Shown here: piece by piece, positions 49,495 through 58,590 of the stretch | Numbering within the stretch: position 1 is the first letter of the stretch | How the letters are laid out: each line of letters opens with the position of its first letter | Assembly (NCBI GenBank): GCA_902362965.1 | Contig: CABIYQ010000006.1 | Span: forward strand, 1-64,000 | Length of the DNA: 64,000 bases | Origin: Oscillospiraceae bacterium | GTDB lineage: Bacteria > Bacillota > Clostridia > Oscillospirales > Ruminococcaceae | Direction: 5' to 3' | The notes under the pieces: generated by a model | Database searches by the model: none | Seen by the model: only the letters and a program-made list of their open reading frames with translations | Told to the model about the DNA's origin: nothing | Program-made: the position numbers and the translations under genes

Positions 49495-52422
49495 CTATTT
49501 CTCTTCTATTGCCGCTACAAGACTTCTGAGTCTTATTTTAGCCGCACCAAGATTGTTGATCTCATCAATTTTAAGCTGAGTGTAGAGCTTGCCTTTTGAT
49601 TCAAGGATTTCTCTTACCTCGTCTGTGGTAATAGCGTCGATTCCGCAGCCGAATGAAACAAGCTGTACAAGCTGCATATCAGGCTGTGTGGTTACGTACT
49701 GTGCCGCACGGTAAAGACGTGCATGATAGCTCCACTGGTTTAAAACTCCTGGATTTGGATAATGACCGTACTGGAAAACAGCATCTTCTGAAACTACAGC
49801 CATACCCAGACTGGTAATCAGCTTTTGGATTCCGTGATTTATTTCCTTATCAATATGGTAAGGGCGTCCGGAAAGTACGATTATCTTCTGACCGTTTTCA
49901 CGTGCCTTACTGATAATCTGATTTCCTCTGTTAAAAATTTCATTTCTGTAGTCTGCAAGCTTTTCATATGATTTTTTTACCGCCTGCTTGACCTGAGGCT
50001 TTTTGATGCCGTATTTTTTCAGTATCTCATACATTACGGAAGTCACGTTCTTTTCTCTGTTAAGATCCATATACGGATAAATAAAGTTATTGCTGTTAAG
50101 TCTGGGGTTATTAGCAATCAGAAGCTCCGGATAGTATGCAACAACAGGACAGTTAAAGTGATTATCGCTTTCACCCTCGTCAATATTGTAACTCATGCAA
50201 GGATAGAAAATAAAATCAACATTTTTGTTCAGCAGGCTTTCAATATGACCGTGGGTAAGCTTTGCCGGATAACAGACGGTGTCCGACGGAATGGTATGCT
50301 GTCCCAGATAATAAATATCCCTTGAGCTTTCATCGGAAATAATTGTTTCAAATCCCAATTCGTTAAACAATGTTTTCCAGAATGGGATCAGTTCATAGAA
50401 ATTAAGCGCAAGAGGAAGTCCGACCTTAGCTTTTGGATTTTCCACATGCTGTTCAAACATGGAAAGCAGCAGATTATATTTAAAGTCGTAAAGACTTTCG
50501 TTTTCGCTGCTGACTGCTTTTCCGGCGCCCCTTTCACATCTGTTTCCGGAAATAAATTTTCTGCCGTCGGCAAACGTAATAATATTAAGACCGCATTTTG
50601 CTGTGCAGCCGCCGCACTGTGCAGATTTTGAAGTATATGAAAAGTTTTCAAGGAGTTCTTTGGAAATTGTGGAAGAACTGCCGTTTGTTTTTTCTTTAGC
50701 GTAAAGAGCGGCGCCAAATGCGCCCATAAGTCCTGAAATTGCCGGACGGATCACATTTCTTCCCATTTCCATTTCAAAAGCTCGTAGTACGGCATCATTT
50801 AAGAACGTACCGCCCTGAACTACGATATTTTTACCGAGTTCTTCAGGCGATTTTGCTCTGATAACTTTATAAACGGCATTTTTAATGATTGAGGAGGAGA
50901 GTCCGGCGGAGATGTCCTCGACAGTCGCACCGTCCTTCTGTGCCTGCTTGACGCTGCTGTTCATAAATACAGTACAGCGTGAGCCTAAATCAACAGGATT
51001 TTCCGCAAATAAACCAAGAGACGCAAAGTCGGCTATATCATATCCCAGAGCAAGTGCAAATGTCTGGATAAACGAACCGCAGCCTGAAGAACATGCTTCA
51101 TTTAGCATAATACTGTCTATGCTATGATTTTTGATTTTAAAGCATTTAATATCCTGTCCGCCGATATCTATAATAAAGTCTACCTCCGGACAGAAATACG
51201 ACGCCGCTTTAAAATGAGCAACCGTTTCAACAATACCGAAATCTATTGAAAGTCCAGCTTTTATAAGATCCTCGCCGTAGCCTGTGACTGCACTTCCGGC
51301 AATTTTAATTTCCGGATTCATTTCACTGTAAATCTTTTTCAGTTTATCTGCAATTCTGTCAAGAGGCTGACCCTTATTTGAGGAATAGTGCTGATACAAA
51401 ATACGGCAGTCCTCAGTGATAAGAATAAGCTTAGTAGTGGTCGAACCTGCGTCAATACCAAGGTAAGCGTTGCCTTTATATGTATGCAGATCGGCATATT
51501 CGAGGTCGCATTTTTTATGTCTTAAAATAAATTCTTCATATTCTGCCTTAGAATTGAAAAGCGGCTGTCCGGTTACAATACCGTTTCCTGTTTTAGCGTT
51601 TTCGATCTTTTTTATAACTGATTCAATTGTAAAGTCGTCATGACTGTTAAATGCAAACAAAGCACAGCCTAAGGCGACAAATACCGGCGCTTCTTTCGGA
51701 AATACCGCCGTTTCGCCTTCTTTAAGTCCTAAGGTATCAACAAATGCTTTTCTCAGCCCCTTAAGGAATGAAAGCGGACCGCCAAGGAAAAGAACTTTAC
51801 CTTCAATAATTCTTCCCTGTGCCAGACCCGATACTGTTTGATCGACAACAGCCTGAAAAATACTTGCACATATGTCTTCTCTTTTAGCGCCTTGATTTAA
51901 GAGGGGCTGAATATCGGATTTTGCAAATACACCGCATCTTGAAGCGATTGGATAAACTTTTTGAGCACAAAGCGACATATTGTCCATTTCTGTAACAGTA
52001 ACTCCAAGGAGAGTAGCCATCTGATCTATAAATGCGCCTGTTCCTCCTGCGCATGAACCGTTCATACGCTGTTCAACTCCGCCGGTTAAGAAGATAATTT
52101 TAGCGTCTTCTCCTCCAAGCTCTATAACAGCGTCAGCGTCAGGAATTCTTTCCTTTACTGCTATAAAAGCAGAGTTGACTTCCTGTACAAAAGGTATTTC
52201 CGCACCTGTGGCAAGTCCCAGTCCCGCAGAACCGGTCATGCAGATTTTAAAAGTATCGTTTGGGTATTTTTCCTGTACAGCTTCAAGCTGTGTTTTTACA
52301 GTTTCGCGTACCTTTGAAAAGTGACGCTGATATTCCGAATAAATTATATTTTTCTTTTCATCAATAATAACAGTTTTTACTGTCGTTGATCCGACGTCAA
52401 TGCCGAGAGAATAAATAGCCAT
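49495..52422 (-). CDS. Acyl-CoA dehydratase activase-related protein (double BadF ATPase)
   Basis: A 975-residue protein. Two BadF/HgdC-type ASKHA ATPase domains lie at about 1-260 (start YSLGIDVGSTTVKTVIIDEK, with CAGGTGAFIDQMA) and 315-570 (LGIDAGSTTTKLILI, CSSGCGSFIQ). A DUF2229 domain follows (KVGLPLALNFYELIPFWKTL, PSDTVCYPAKLTHGH). Single-domain activases carry a 4Fe-4S cluster and inject electrons into 2-hydroxyacyl-CoA dehydratases at the cost of ATP. The fused double form is widespread in Clostridia and uncharacterised. No dehydratase alpha/beta pair is adjacent. Confidence 0.9.
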   Translation of the reverse strand: MAIYSLGIDVGSTTVKTVIIDEKKNIIYSEYQRHFSKVRETVKTQLEAVQEKYPNDTFKICMTGSAGLGLATGAEIPFVQEVNSAFIAVKERIPDADAVIELGGEDAKIIFLTGGVEQRMNGSCAGGTGAFIDQMATLLGVTVTEMDNMSLCAQKVYPIASRCGVFAKSDIQPLLNQGAKREDICASIFQAVVDQTVSGLAQGRIIEGKVLFLGGPLSFLKGLRKAFVDTLGLKEGETAVFPKEAPVFVALGCALFAFNSHDDFTIESVIKKIENAKTGNGIVTGQPLFNSKAEYEEFILRHKKCDLEYADLHTYKGNAYLGIDAGSTTTKLILITEDCRILYQHYSSNKGQPLDRIADKLKKIYSEMNPEIKIAGSAVTGYGEDLIKAGLSIDFGIVETVAHFKAASYFCPEVDFIIDIGGQDIKCFKIKNHSIDSIMLNEACSSGCGSFIQTFALALGYDIADFASLGLFAENPVDLGSRCTVFMNSSVKQAQKDGATVEDISAGLSSSIIKNAVYKVIRAKSPEELGKNIVVQGGTFLNDAVLRAFEMEMGRNVIRPAISGLMGAFGAALYAKEKTNGSSSTISKELLENFSYTSKSAQCGGCTAKCGLNIITFADGRKFISGNRCERGAGKAVSSENESLYDFKYNLLLSMFEQHVENPKAKVGLPLALNFYELIPFWKTLFNELGFETIISDESSRDIYYLGQHTIPSDTVCYPAKLTHGHIESLLNKNVDFIFYPCMSYNIDEGESDNHFNCPVVAYYPELLIANNPRLNSNNFIYPYMDLNREKNVTSVMYEILKKYGIKKPQVKQAVKKSYEKLADYRNEIFNRGNQIISKARENGQKIIVLSGRPYHIDKEINHGIQKLITSLGMAVVSEDAVFQYGHYPNPGVLNQWSYHARLYRAAQYVTTQPDMQLVQLVSFGCGIDAITTDEVREILESKGKLYTQLKIDEINNLGAAKIRLRSLVAAIEEK

Positions 52423-52590
52423 ATCTGAATTCCTTTCTGAAATCCAATAGAAATTACATTTGTATATTATTATAACACCTTTTTATTAAAAAAGCAAAGA
52501 TTTTTTACAGTAATTTAATATGCAATGTTTACCGCTGTTGAATACCGTAAAAAAGTCAATATTGTATAATACAGTTGTCAAAATCTGCTC

Positions 52591-52619
52591 TTGAAAAAGA
52601 AAATACGGACTGCTATACT
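52591..52619 (+). promoter_or_regulatory. Promoter of the beta-glucosidase gene
   Basis: TTGAAA (52591-52596) and TATACT (52614-52619) have a 17-base spacer, 65 bases before the start codon. Confidence 0.6.
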
Positions 52620-52683
52620 ATATTTGTCAGATAATCATAAAAAATATAAAACAGATACTAATTTTTTATAAAAGGAGAAATTT

Positions 52684-54039
52684 ATGGATTTCGGAAAGAA
52701 TTTTGTTTGGGGAGCAGCAACGGCTTCCTATCAGATCGAAGGCGGAGCTTACGAGGACGGCAAAGGACTTAATATTTTTGATACGTTCTGTCAGATACCG
52801 GGAAGAATTGATAATAACGATAACGGGAATATAGCCTGCGATCATTATCACCGATGGAAAGACGATATTGCAGTAATGAAGGAAATAGGACTGAAGGCTT
52901 ACAGATTTTCTTTAAACTGGGCAAGAATTCTTCCGGAGGGTATCGGAAAAGTCAATCCAAAAGGAATTGAATTTTATAATAATATAATAGACGAACTGCT
53001 GAAAAACGGAATAGAACCGTACATTACTCTTTATCACTGGGATCTTCCTCTTGCACTGGATAAGCTGGGCGGCTGGAGAAATCCTGAAATTGTAAGATGG
53101 TTCAGCGAATATGCAAAAGTGGTTGCTGAAAACTTTTCTGACAGAGTAAAATATTTCATGACCATAAATGAACCTCAGGTAATATTTGGTCTCGGATATC
53201 AGCAGGGAAGAATTGCTCCGGGTTTAAAGCTTACAGTACCTGAGCTGCTTGAGGCTGCACACAATCTGCTTAAAGCACATGGCGCAGCAGTTGTGACCTT
53301 GAGAACCTATGCGAAGCAGCCGCTTAAAATCGGATATGCTCCTTGCGGGAATATGAATATGCCTGCTTCAGACGCTAAGGAAGATATTGAAGCGGCTCGT
53401 GATTCAATGTTCAGCTTTGACACTCCTGATATGGCGATAGGAAGTCTTGTATGGTATAATGATGCAATTTTCTTTGGTAAATACCCTGAACGTGAATTTA
53501 AGATATGTGAAAAATATATGCCTGAAATTACCGATTCAGATATGAAATTGATAAGCCAGCCGCTGGATTTTGTCGGACATAATGTTTACTGGGGACACAA
53601 AGTTTCTGCCGGTGACGGTACTCATAAAATAGTCAGCGATCCGGGCGGATTTAAAAATGCGCCCTACAGGTGGCCTGTAACACCCGATTGTCTTTACTGG
53701 GGGACTAAGTTCCTTTATGACAGATATAAAAAACCTATATATATTACAGAAAACGGAAAGTCATGTCATGATGAAACCTCAGCCGACGGTCATGTTCATG
53801 ATACTGAAAGAATCAATTATATTAACGGTTATCTCAAAGGACTTAAAAAATCTGTTCTTGAGGGTACTGACGTTGCAGGATACTTTCATTGGTCGCTTAT
53901 GGACAACTTTGAATGGGCGTACGGCTATACCGAACGTTTTGGATTGACTTATGTGGACTATAAAACTCAGAAAAGAATCTTAAAGGATTCCGCATACAGA
54001 TACAGTGAGATTATAAGAACAAACGGTGCGGATCTTTAA
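52684..54039 (+). CDS. bglA: GH1 beta-glucosidase
   Basis: A 451-residue glycoside hydrolase family 1 enzyme. It opens with FVWGAATASYQIEGGAYEDG. The acid/base glutamate is in MTINEPQ and the nucleophile in YITENGKS. WSLMDNFEWAYGYTERFGLT is the C-terminal signature. No signal peptide is present, so it acts inside the cell on imported cellodextrins or other beta-glucosides. Active-site residues characteristic of 6-phospho-glycosidases are not obvious, which favours a non-phosphorylated substrate. AAAGGAG precedes the start. Confidence 0.95.
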   Translation: MDFGKNFVWGAATASYQIEGGAYEDGKGLNIFDTFCQIPGRIDNNDNGNIACDHYHRWKDDIAVMKEIGLKAYRFSLNWARILPEGIGKVNPKGIEFYNNIIDELLKNGIEPYITLYHWDLPLALDKLGGWRNPEIVRWFSEYAKVVAENFSDRVKYFMTINEPQVIFGLGYQQGRIAPGLKLTVPELLEAAHNLLKAHGAAVVTLRTYAKQPLKIGYAPCGNMNMPASDAKEDIEAARDSMFSFDTPDMAIGSLVWYNDAIFFGKYPEREFKICEKYMPEITDSDMKLISQPLDFVGHNVYWGHKVSAGDGTHKIVSDPGGFKNAPYRWPVTPDCLYWGTKFLYDRYKKPIYITENGKSCHDETSADGHVHDTERINYINGYLKGLKKSVLEGTDVAGYFHWSLMDNFEWAYGYTERFGLTYVDYKTQKRILKDSAYRYSEIIRTNGADL

Positions 54040-54086
54040 TGTATATTTAACACTTTTGCGTAGAATATAATTATGAGGTGATAAAA

Positions 54087-54263
54087 GTGGAAAAAGGCGA
54101 AATCCCTATTGGATTTGGTATGGCTCTCGCTATGAATCCGGAAGCTATGAAAAAATTTTCGGATTTGCCAGAAGCAAGGCAGAAGGCTATTATCGACGGT
54201 ACTCATAATGTAAATTCCAAAAGTGAAATGCAGCAGTATGTGAGAAATATTTTAGCGGAATAA
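54087..54263 (+). CDS. Small conserved hypothetical protein
   Basis: A 58-residue protein, MEKGEIPIGFGMALAMNPEA then MKKFSDLPEARQKAIIDGTH. It starts with GTG after GAGGTGAT. The helical DLPEARQKAII.G.. pattern resembles the C-terminal part of YdeI/OmdA-like domains, but the protein is a stand-alone short form. It follows bglA by 47 bases and ends at a strong terminator. No function can be given. Confidence 0.65.
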   Translation: MEKGEIPIGFGMALAMNPEAMKKFSDLPEARQKAIIDGTHNVNSKSEMQQYVRNILAE

Positions 54264-54270
54264 AAACAAA

Positions 54271-54300
54271 AAATCCCGATTCAAAATGAATCGGGATTTA
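54271..54300. terminator. Bidirectional terminator
   Basis: AAATCCCGATTCA and TGAATCGGGATTT form a 13-bp perfect stem with a 3-base loop, between the small gene and the convergent repressor gene. Confidence 0.92.
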
Positions 54301-54318
54301 TAATTATAGTCCTGTCTT

Positions 54319-54969
54319 TTATAGATTATTGAAACAGCCTATTGCTTTTCCAATAATTTTTATATTATTTATTTCGTCTCCGATAAAAATCATCGGTTCA
54401 AAGTCCGGATTATCAGCATATAAAATCAGTTTTTGATTTTCCGTATAATAGTAATATTTTCTTATGAATATTTTTCCGTTGAGTGAAATCATGACTATAT
54501 CTTTATTTTTAATGGTGTCTGTTTTTTTTATAAAGACAATAGCTCCGGCGTATATTTGAGAATTGCTCATACTGTTGTCAGCAGCCTTAAAACAAAAGTC
54601 TCCATGCAAATCAGAAAGGCATAAATGTTCATTAAAGATCATCTTGCCGTTTTCTGTATAATTAAGTATCGGTATCGTGTCGCTGCACTGTAAAACATCT
54701 TCTATTTTTATATTTTTATCTTTTTCAATATCTCTGACAAGTCTGTCAAGACCGTTTTTTTCTTCCTCTTCACTCCAACCCATGAGATATTCCGGAGAAA
54801 CCTGAAGTATTTCTGAAAGGGGTTTTAAAACTTCTGCCGGAATTCTTTCAATGTCGCTGCTTTCATAGCGGTATACAGTGGCACGGTTTTTATTGAGTTT
54901 TTCTGCCAGTTCATCTGCACTTAAACCCAGTTCTTTTCGCCTTTGTTTTATTCTTTCACCAACAGTCAT
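54319..54969 (-). CDS. CI-like repressor with S24-type C-terminal domain
   Basis: A 216-residue phage-type repressor. The N-terminal helix-turn-helix (residues 4-60) includes GERIKQRRKELGLSADELAE and NKNRATVYRYESSD. The C-terminal domain has the S24 serine block FKAADNSMSNSQIYAGAIVF. The position that normally holds the catalytic lysine (..VKR..) reads FIRKYYYY, so self-cleavage may be lost or shifted. It is divergent from the leader/XhlA/holin/endolysin cassette and the shared 220-base region contains four operator-like repeats. It therefore probably represses the lysis cassette and itself. Confidence 0.85.
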   Translation of the reverse strand: MTVGERIKQRRKELGLSADELAEKLNKNRATVYRYESSDIERIPAEVLKPLSEILQVSPEYLMGWSEEEEKNGLDRLVRDIEKDKNIKIEDVLQCSDTIPILNYTENGKMIFNEHLCLSDLHGDFCFKAADNSMSNSQIYAGAIVFIKKTDTIKNKDIVMISLNGKIFIRKYYYYTENQKLILYADNPDFEPMIFIGDEINNIKIIGKAIGCFNNL

Positions 54970-55014
54970 ATAATCACGTTCCTTTTTGTGGTTTTTATTA
55001 TTTTAACATATAAT

Positions 55015-55164
55015 TTGCTTAAATGCAATTTTTTTGCATATCTGCGAAAAAACTATTGACAACCGAAAAAAATTGTGTTATCATATAATCACAAAAGTCG
55101 CATATGTGCAAATTTAACTTATGGTAAAGAAAGGAGGATTAGTTTGCTTATCGCATATAAGCAA
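55015..55164. promoter_or_regulatory. Operator array of the lysis-cassette repressor
   Basis: Four copies of a GCATNTNNGCA motif occur: 55016-55027 (on the minus strand), 55036-55046, 55100-55110 and 55153-55163. The last also lies in a perfect inverted repeat, TTGCTTAT (55144-55151) and ATAAGCAA (55157-55164). They flank the rightward promoter on both sides, as in phage immunity regions. Confidence 0.6.
55056..55084 (+). promoter_or_regulatory. Promoter of the lysis cassette
   Basis: TTGACA (55056-55061) and TATCAT (55079-55084) with a 17-base spacer. Operator-like repeats lie at 55036-55046 and 55100-55110 on either side, so a bound repressor would block it. Confidence 0.7.
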
Positions 55165-55194
55165 CTTGAAAATGCAGAAAGGAGGGTAAAATGA
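55144..55194 (+). CDS. 16-residue leader peptide coupled to the lysis genes
   Basis: TTG at 55144, preceded by AAAGGAGG with good spacing, opens a frame MLIAYKQLENAERRVK. Its TGA overlaps the ATG of the XhlA-like gene (ATGA). The downstream gene has its own Shine-Dalgarno (AAAGGAGGG) inside this frame. A short coupled leader could tune translation of the lysis genes. The leader start also overlaps the last operator-like repeat. Expression is not proven. Confidence 0.45.
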   Translation: MLIAYKQLENAERRVK

Positions 55195-55406
55195 CAGATA
55201 TAATAGTAGCCTTGATTGCATTGATCGGTACTCTCTGCGGTTCTCTTGGAGGCGTATTGGTATCGTCAAAAATGACAAATTATCGGCTTTTACAGTTGGA
55301 AAACAAAGTTGCCGAGCATAATAATTTTGCCAGAAGAATGCCGGTCATAGAGGAGCAGATTAAGGTTATAAATCACAGAATTGACGATTTGGAAAGGGGA
55401 GTGTAG
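55191..55406 (+). CDS. XhlA-like phage lysis protein
   Basis: A 71-residue protein with one N-terminal membrane helix (about residues 3-24, with GTLCGSLGGVLVSS) and a basic/helical tail (EEQIKVINHRIDDLERGV) like a short coiled coil. This layout resembles XhlA of the PBSX lysis cassette or other phage membrane lysis accessories. Its stop overlaps the GTG of the holin gene by one base. It is the first full gene of a three-gene cassette. Confidence 0.65.
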   Translation: MTDIIVALIALIGTLCGSLGGVLVSSKMTNYRLLQLENKVAEHNNFARRMPVIEEQIKVINHRIDDLERGV

Positions 55407-55588
55407 TGAAAAATTATTTTGCAAAGCTTTTGAGTGTGAAAAGTATTGTGACTATAATACTCACATTTAATTTTGCTGTTTTAACCGTAATGGGGAAAAT
55501 AAATTCAGAGCAGTTTATTATGATCTTCACAACGGTTATAGCGTTTTATTTTGGTACTCAGCACGAAAAAAATAATACAGAAGAATGA
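55406..55588 (+). CDS. Phage holin-like protein
   Basis: A 60-residue protein starting with GTG (KNYFAKLLSVKSIVTIILTF). It has two hydrophobic stretches (about residues 11-29 and 35-51) and a charged C-terminus (QHEKNNTEE). This matches the small phage holins that precede endolysin genes in Clostridia. It overlaps the previous stop by one base, and the endolysin gene follows after 6 bases. Confidence 0.7.
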   Translation: MKNYFAKLLSVKSIVTIILTFNFAVLTVMGKINSEQFIMIFTTVIAFYFGTQHEKNNTEE

Positions 55589-55594
55589 AAGGAA

Positions 55595-56110
55595 ATGATG
55601 TATATGAATAGTCCGTATATGGGAGATTTTAAGGTAACTCAGGAATATAATGGGAATGATCATGACGGTCTTGATTTGGTTGGAATTGCATCAAAAGAAA
55701 TACATAGCACAGTAAATGGTATAGTGGAATTTGCCGGATGGGAAAACAGTTCAGATCAAAGTCAGGGATTTGGACAGTATGTAAAAATTATTGATGATGT
55801 CAGCGGATATGGTTATTATTTTGGTCATATGTCAAGTATTAAGGTTAAGGTCGGCGATAGGGTCAAAATTACTGATATTATAGGAATTGAAGGCAGTACA
55901 GGTAACAGTACAGGCAGTCATTGTCATTATTGTATTCGCAAAAACGGTAAGGGGACGCATATTGACGTATCAGAGATCTCCGGTATTCCTAATAAGCTTG
56001 GTACATACAATGACGGATATGTATCAGGTTCAGGGAACAAAAGTGAAAACAAATCAGTAACTCTGATTATTGACGGGGTTACTTATTCAGGAACTCTAAC
56101 TAAAAAATAA
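55595..56110 (+). CDS. M23-family phage endolysin
   Basis: A 171-residue peptidase. The M23/LytM fold has DHDGLDLVG (zinc H and D: HxxxD), then FGHMSSIKVKVGDRV and GSHCHYCIR (HxH) as the second zinc site. The C-terminal SVTLIIDGVTYSGTLTKK resembles a short beta hairpin found at the end of phage endolysins. There is no signal peptide, so it depends on the holin for export. Start codons at 55595, 55598 and 55604 are in frame; AAAGG best suits one of the later ones. A terminator follows. Confidence 0.88.
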   Translation: MMYMNSPYMGDFKVTQEYNGNDHDGLDLVGIASKEIHSTVNGIVEFAGWENSSDQSQGFGQYVKIIDDVSGYGYYFGHMSSIKVKVGDRVKITDIIGIEGSTGNSTGSHCHYCIRKNGKGTHIDVSEISGIPNKLGTYNDGYVSGSGNKSENKSVTLIIDGVTYSGTLTKK

Positions 56111-56114
56111 TCAA

Positions 56115-56142
56115 AAAAAGCACAGCTTATGCTGTGCTTTTT
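56115..56142. terminator. Bidirectional terminator
   Basis: AAAAAGCACAGC, loop TTAT, GCTGTGCTTTTT: a 12-bp perfect stem between the endolysin and the convergent teichoic acid gene. Confidence 0.93.
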
Positions 56143-56143
56143 A

Positions 56144-58546
56144 TTATAAAATTTCTTCCAGTTTTTTTCTTATTCCCGCATTTCTTTTTATATAATCGAT
56201 GTTCATAGGTTTGATTTTACCGTCTGCAAAATCATACATACCCTGTAAAATTCCCTCTGTACTGTCTTCTACAAGATAGCCTCCAAATTCACGAAAATAA
56301 CCACCTGGACCGTGTATGTCTGTAGAAAATGACGGTATACCCAAAGAATCAGCTTCATGAAGAACCATTGGAAGTCCTTCATAAAATGATGAAATTATAA
56401 ATAAATCGCATCTTTTTAAAATTGGCATAGGATTTTGCATAGATTTAATTAAAACAATGCTGTCCCAGCAATTTGTTTGTCGGGCATGTTCAATAGTTTT
56501 ATTATAAAGAACGCCGAGTCCTCCGATTATTATTAGGCTTGAATCTGGATAAGATTTATGAAATTCTTCAAAAGCGTCAATAAGTCTGAAGTGACCTTTT
56601 TCTGGCGAGAATCTTCCGATAGTAATGAATTTCATTCCCGGAGAATTTAAAATATGGTTTACTCCGTTCGGGTGCGGACAGAAAATTTCAGTATCCTTTT
56701 GAAATTCGATTGGCATATCGCCCTTTAGAACCACAGCGTCATGATTATGGAAATTATTCATAACCATAATATTATCCTTTCTGCCACTAATCTGATAGGT
56801 AGGTTCTGCTATATCAATGGATACCGGAAGAACATGGTCACAAACATTATAAGCCCATTTTAGCAAATGTATATTTTGATTATTTCTTGTTTCTATTTCC
56901 TGAAGCATATCATTATGAACGAACACGGTTTTAATAGAGTCAAATTGAGTCAGCATTCCAAGAATGGTGTTTTCATAACCGCCGTAATGTATAACATGTT
57001 TAAATTTAATATTATAAAAATGTTTTTTTATTTCTCTTGAGTATGCTTCAGCCATTATTTTTTTATATTTATTTTTTTCTTTTCCTTTTTTCAAGTAATT
57101 TTTATGTGCATAATCAGTTTTAAAGTCAAAAGTTATTTCACTGCTTATGGGGATTACTCCGACTTCATCAGGAATTACTTCTGTTCTTGAAGGATCTTCT
57201 TTAAGAAGCCGTTCACGGAATGAAAGGTAATAATTGTTTTTGGATAAATCAATATTATCAAGTACGGAAAGAAGAGCAGTTGTAATACCATTTTTAGCAA
57301 GATTTCCGGCAAATATCAGAACGTTTTCTTTACCGTTAGGTATAAGTTTTTCTTCGTTTGTGACCGACTTTCCGAGAAATACTCTTTGACAGATTCTCTT
57401 AACTGCGTCCGGACTGTCGTAAGTACAGTATTTTTTTATAAATTCCGAGTCGTCGTAATCCTTAGGAGTGTTTATTGCTTCAATGAGTTCATCGACGGTA
57501 GCTGCCTGAGGAAATGGAAATTCATCTAAAGATACGTAAATGCCTCTGTTTTGGAAGTATTCTTCCTTATCGTAGGTATAGAGAATTATTTTTTTTCGGG
57601 AATTTGCAAAATCATAAAATACGCTGGAATAGTCTGTAATAAGGGTATCAGCCATATTCAATATCTCATAATATTCATATCCTGCCGGAAAAGCCTTGAT
57701 ATGCTTATATGCGTTATCTTCAAATTCCAGCTTCATAAGAGGGTGATATTTTACATACATCAGCTGATTGTCTTTAAGACGGCTGTCCATTTCTTCAAGA
57801 AAATGTGTAGTATCGTCTATCACGCCTTCCTGATCGTATTTATTTACTTGACCTCTCCATGTAGGCATATAAACAATTATTTCCTTATTGTCAACCTCAA
57901 ATTGTTTTCTCAGTTCAGCGCGTCTTTCAGTGTTAAAAAATACGGAATTTCTGGGGTATCCTTCATTTAAAATAGTTGCTTTGCATAGATTTTTCAACAT
58001 GTACGCACTGACCATTTTTTCTTTCATATATTCATTAGGAAATACCAGATAATCACTGAAAATGAGATTTCTCATAACATTGCCCATATTATAAACTTCG
58101 TTTTTAACATCTCGTCCCATATTTTTCAGCGGTGTTCCATGCCATGTATTTAAAATTATCTGTCCGTCTTTTTTTATAAAACGTCTGGGAAATGAAGTAT
58201 CATTAACAAGATATTTTGATTTTGAAAGAAATTTATAATATTTTAAGGATTCTTCTCTTATAAATTTAACTTTTTTGATTCCGTATTTTTGAAGTAAATT
58301 TTTCACATTTTCAGCCATATAAGGCTTGGCAGGTACATATAATTTAAAATGTTTATAGTCTGGATTAGTTGAAAGTTCCCTAGCAATATATAATATATTT
58401 CCAGCCATATCCGACCCGTTTCTGGATTCAAGAAATACCATATTTTTATTTAATTTGGATTTCTGATATATATTATAATAAATACTAAACCACAATCGGG
58501 ATTTTAATTTGTTGACTATTCTTTTTACCGTACTGTTTTTTGCCAT
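56144..58546 (-). CDS. CDP-glycerol glycerophosphotransferase fused to a GT4 glycosyltransferase
   Basis: An 800-residue fusion. Residues of about 30-390 are a TagF/TarL-type glycerophosphotransferase with LNTWHGTPLKNMGRDVKNEV, YVKYHPLMKLE and LITDYSSVFYDFAN, the family's three conserved blocks. Residues of about 400-790 are a GT-B family 4 glycosyltransferase (FITIGRFSPEKGHFRLIDAF, then FIISSFYEGLPMVLHEADSLGIP). It would extend a polyglycerol-phosphate chain and add or link a sugar, at the inner membrane face. GGAGG precedes the start. tagD, encoding the CDP-glycerol-forming enzyme, is 44 bases upstream in the same operon. Confidence 0.9.
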   Translation of the reverse strand: MAKNSTVKRIVNKLKSRLWFSIYYNIYQKSKLNKNMVFLESRNGSDMAGNILYIARELSTNPDYKHFKLYVPAKPYMAENVKNLLQKYGIKKVKFIREESLKYYKFLSKSKYLVNDTSFPRRFIKKDGQIILNTWHGTPLKNMGRDVKNEVYNMGNVMRNLIFSDYLVFPNEYMKEKMVSAYMLKNLCKATILNEGYPRNSVFFNTERRAELRKQFEVDNKEIIVYMPTWRGQVNKYDQEGVIDDTTHFLEEMDSRLKDNQLMYVKYHPLMKLEFEDNAYKHIKAFPAGYEYYEILNMADTLITDYSSVFYDFANSRKKIILYTYDKEEYFQNRGIYVSLDEFPFPQAATVDELIEAINTPKDYDDSEFIKKYCTYDSPDAVKRICQRVFLGKSVTNEEKLIPNGKENVLIFAGNLAKNGITTALLSVLDNIDLSKNNYYLSFRERLLKEDPSRTEVIPDEVGVIPISSEITFDFKTDYAHKNYLKKGKEKNKYKKIMAEAYSREIKKHFYNIKFKHVIHYGGYENTILGMLTQFDSIKTVFVHNDMLQEIETRNNQNIHLLKWAYNVCDHVLPVSIDIAEPTYQISGRKDNIMVMNNFHNHDAVVLKGDMPIEFQKDTEIFCPHPNGVNHILNSPGMKFITIGRFSPEKGHFRLIDAFEEFHKSYPDSSLIIIGGLGVLYNKTIEHARQTNCWDSIVLIKSMQNPMPILKRCDLFIISSFYEGLPMVLHEADSLGIPSFSTDIHGPGGYFREFGGYLVEDSTEGILQGMYDFADGKIKPMNIDYIKRNAGIRKKLEEIL

Positions 58547-58590
58547 TTAATAATTCCTCCGAAATAGAAATTGAAAGTATTTAATATAGT

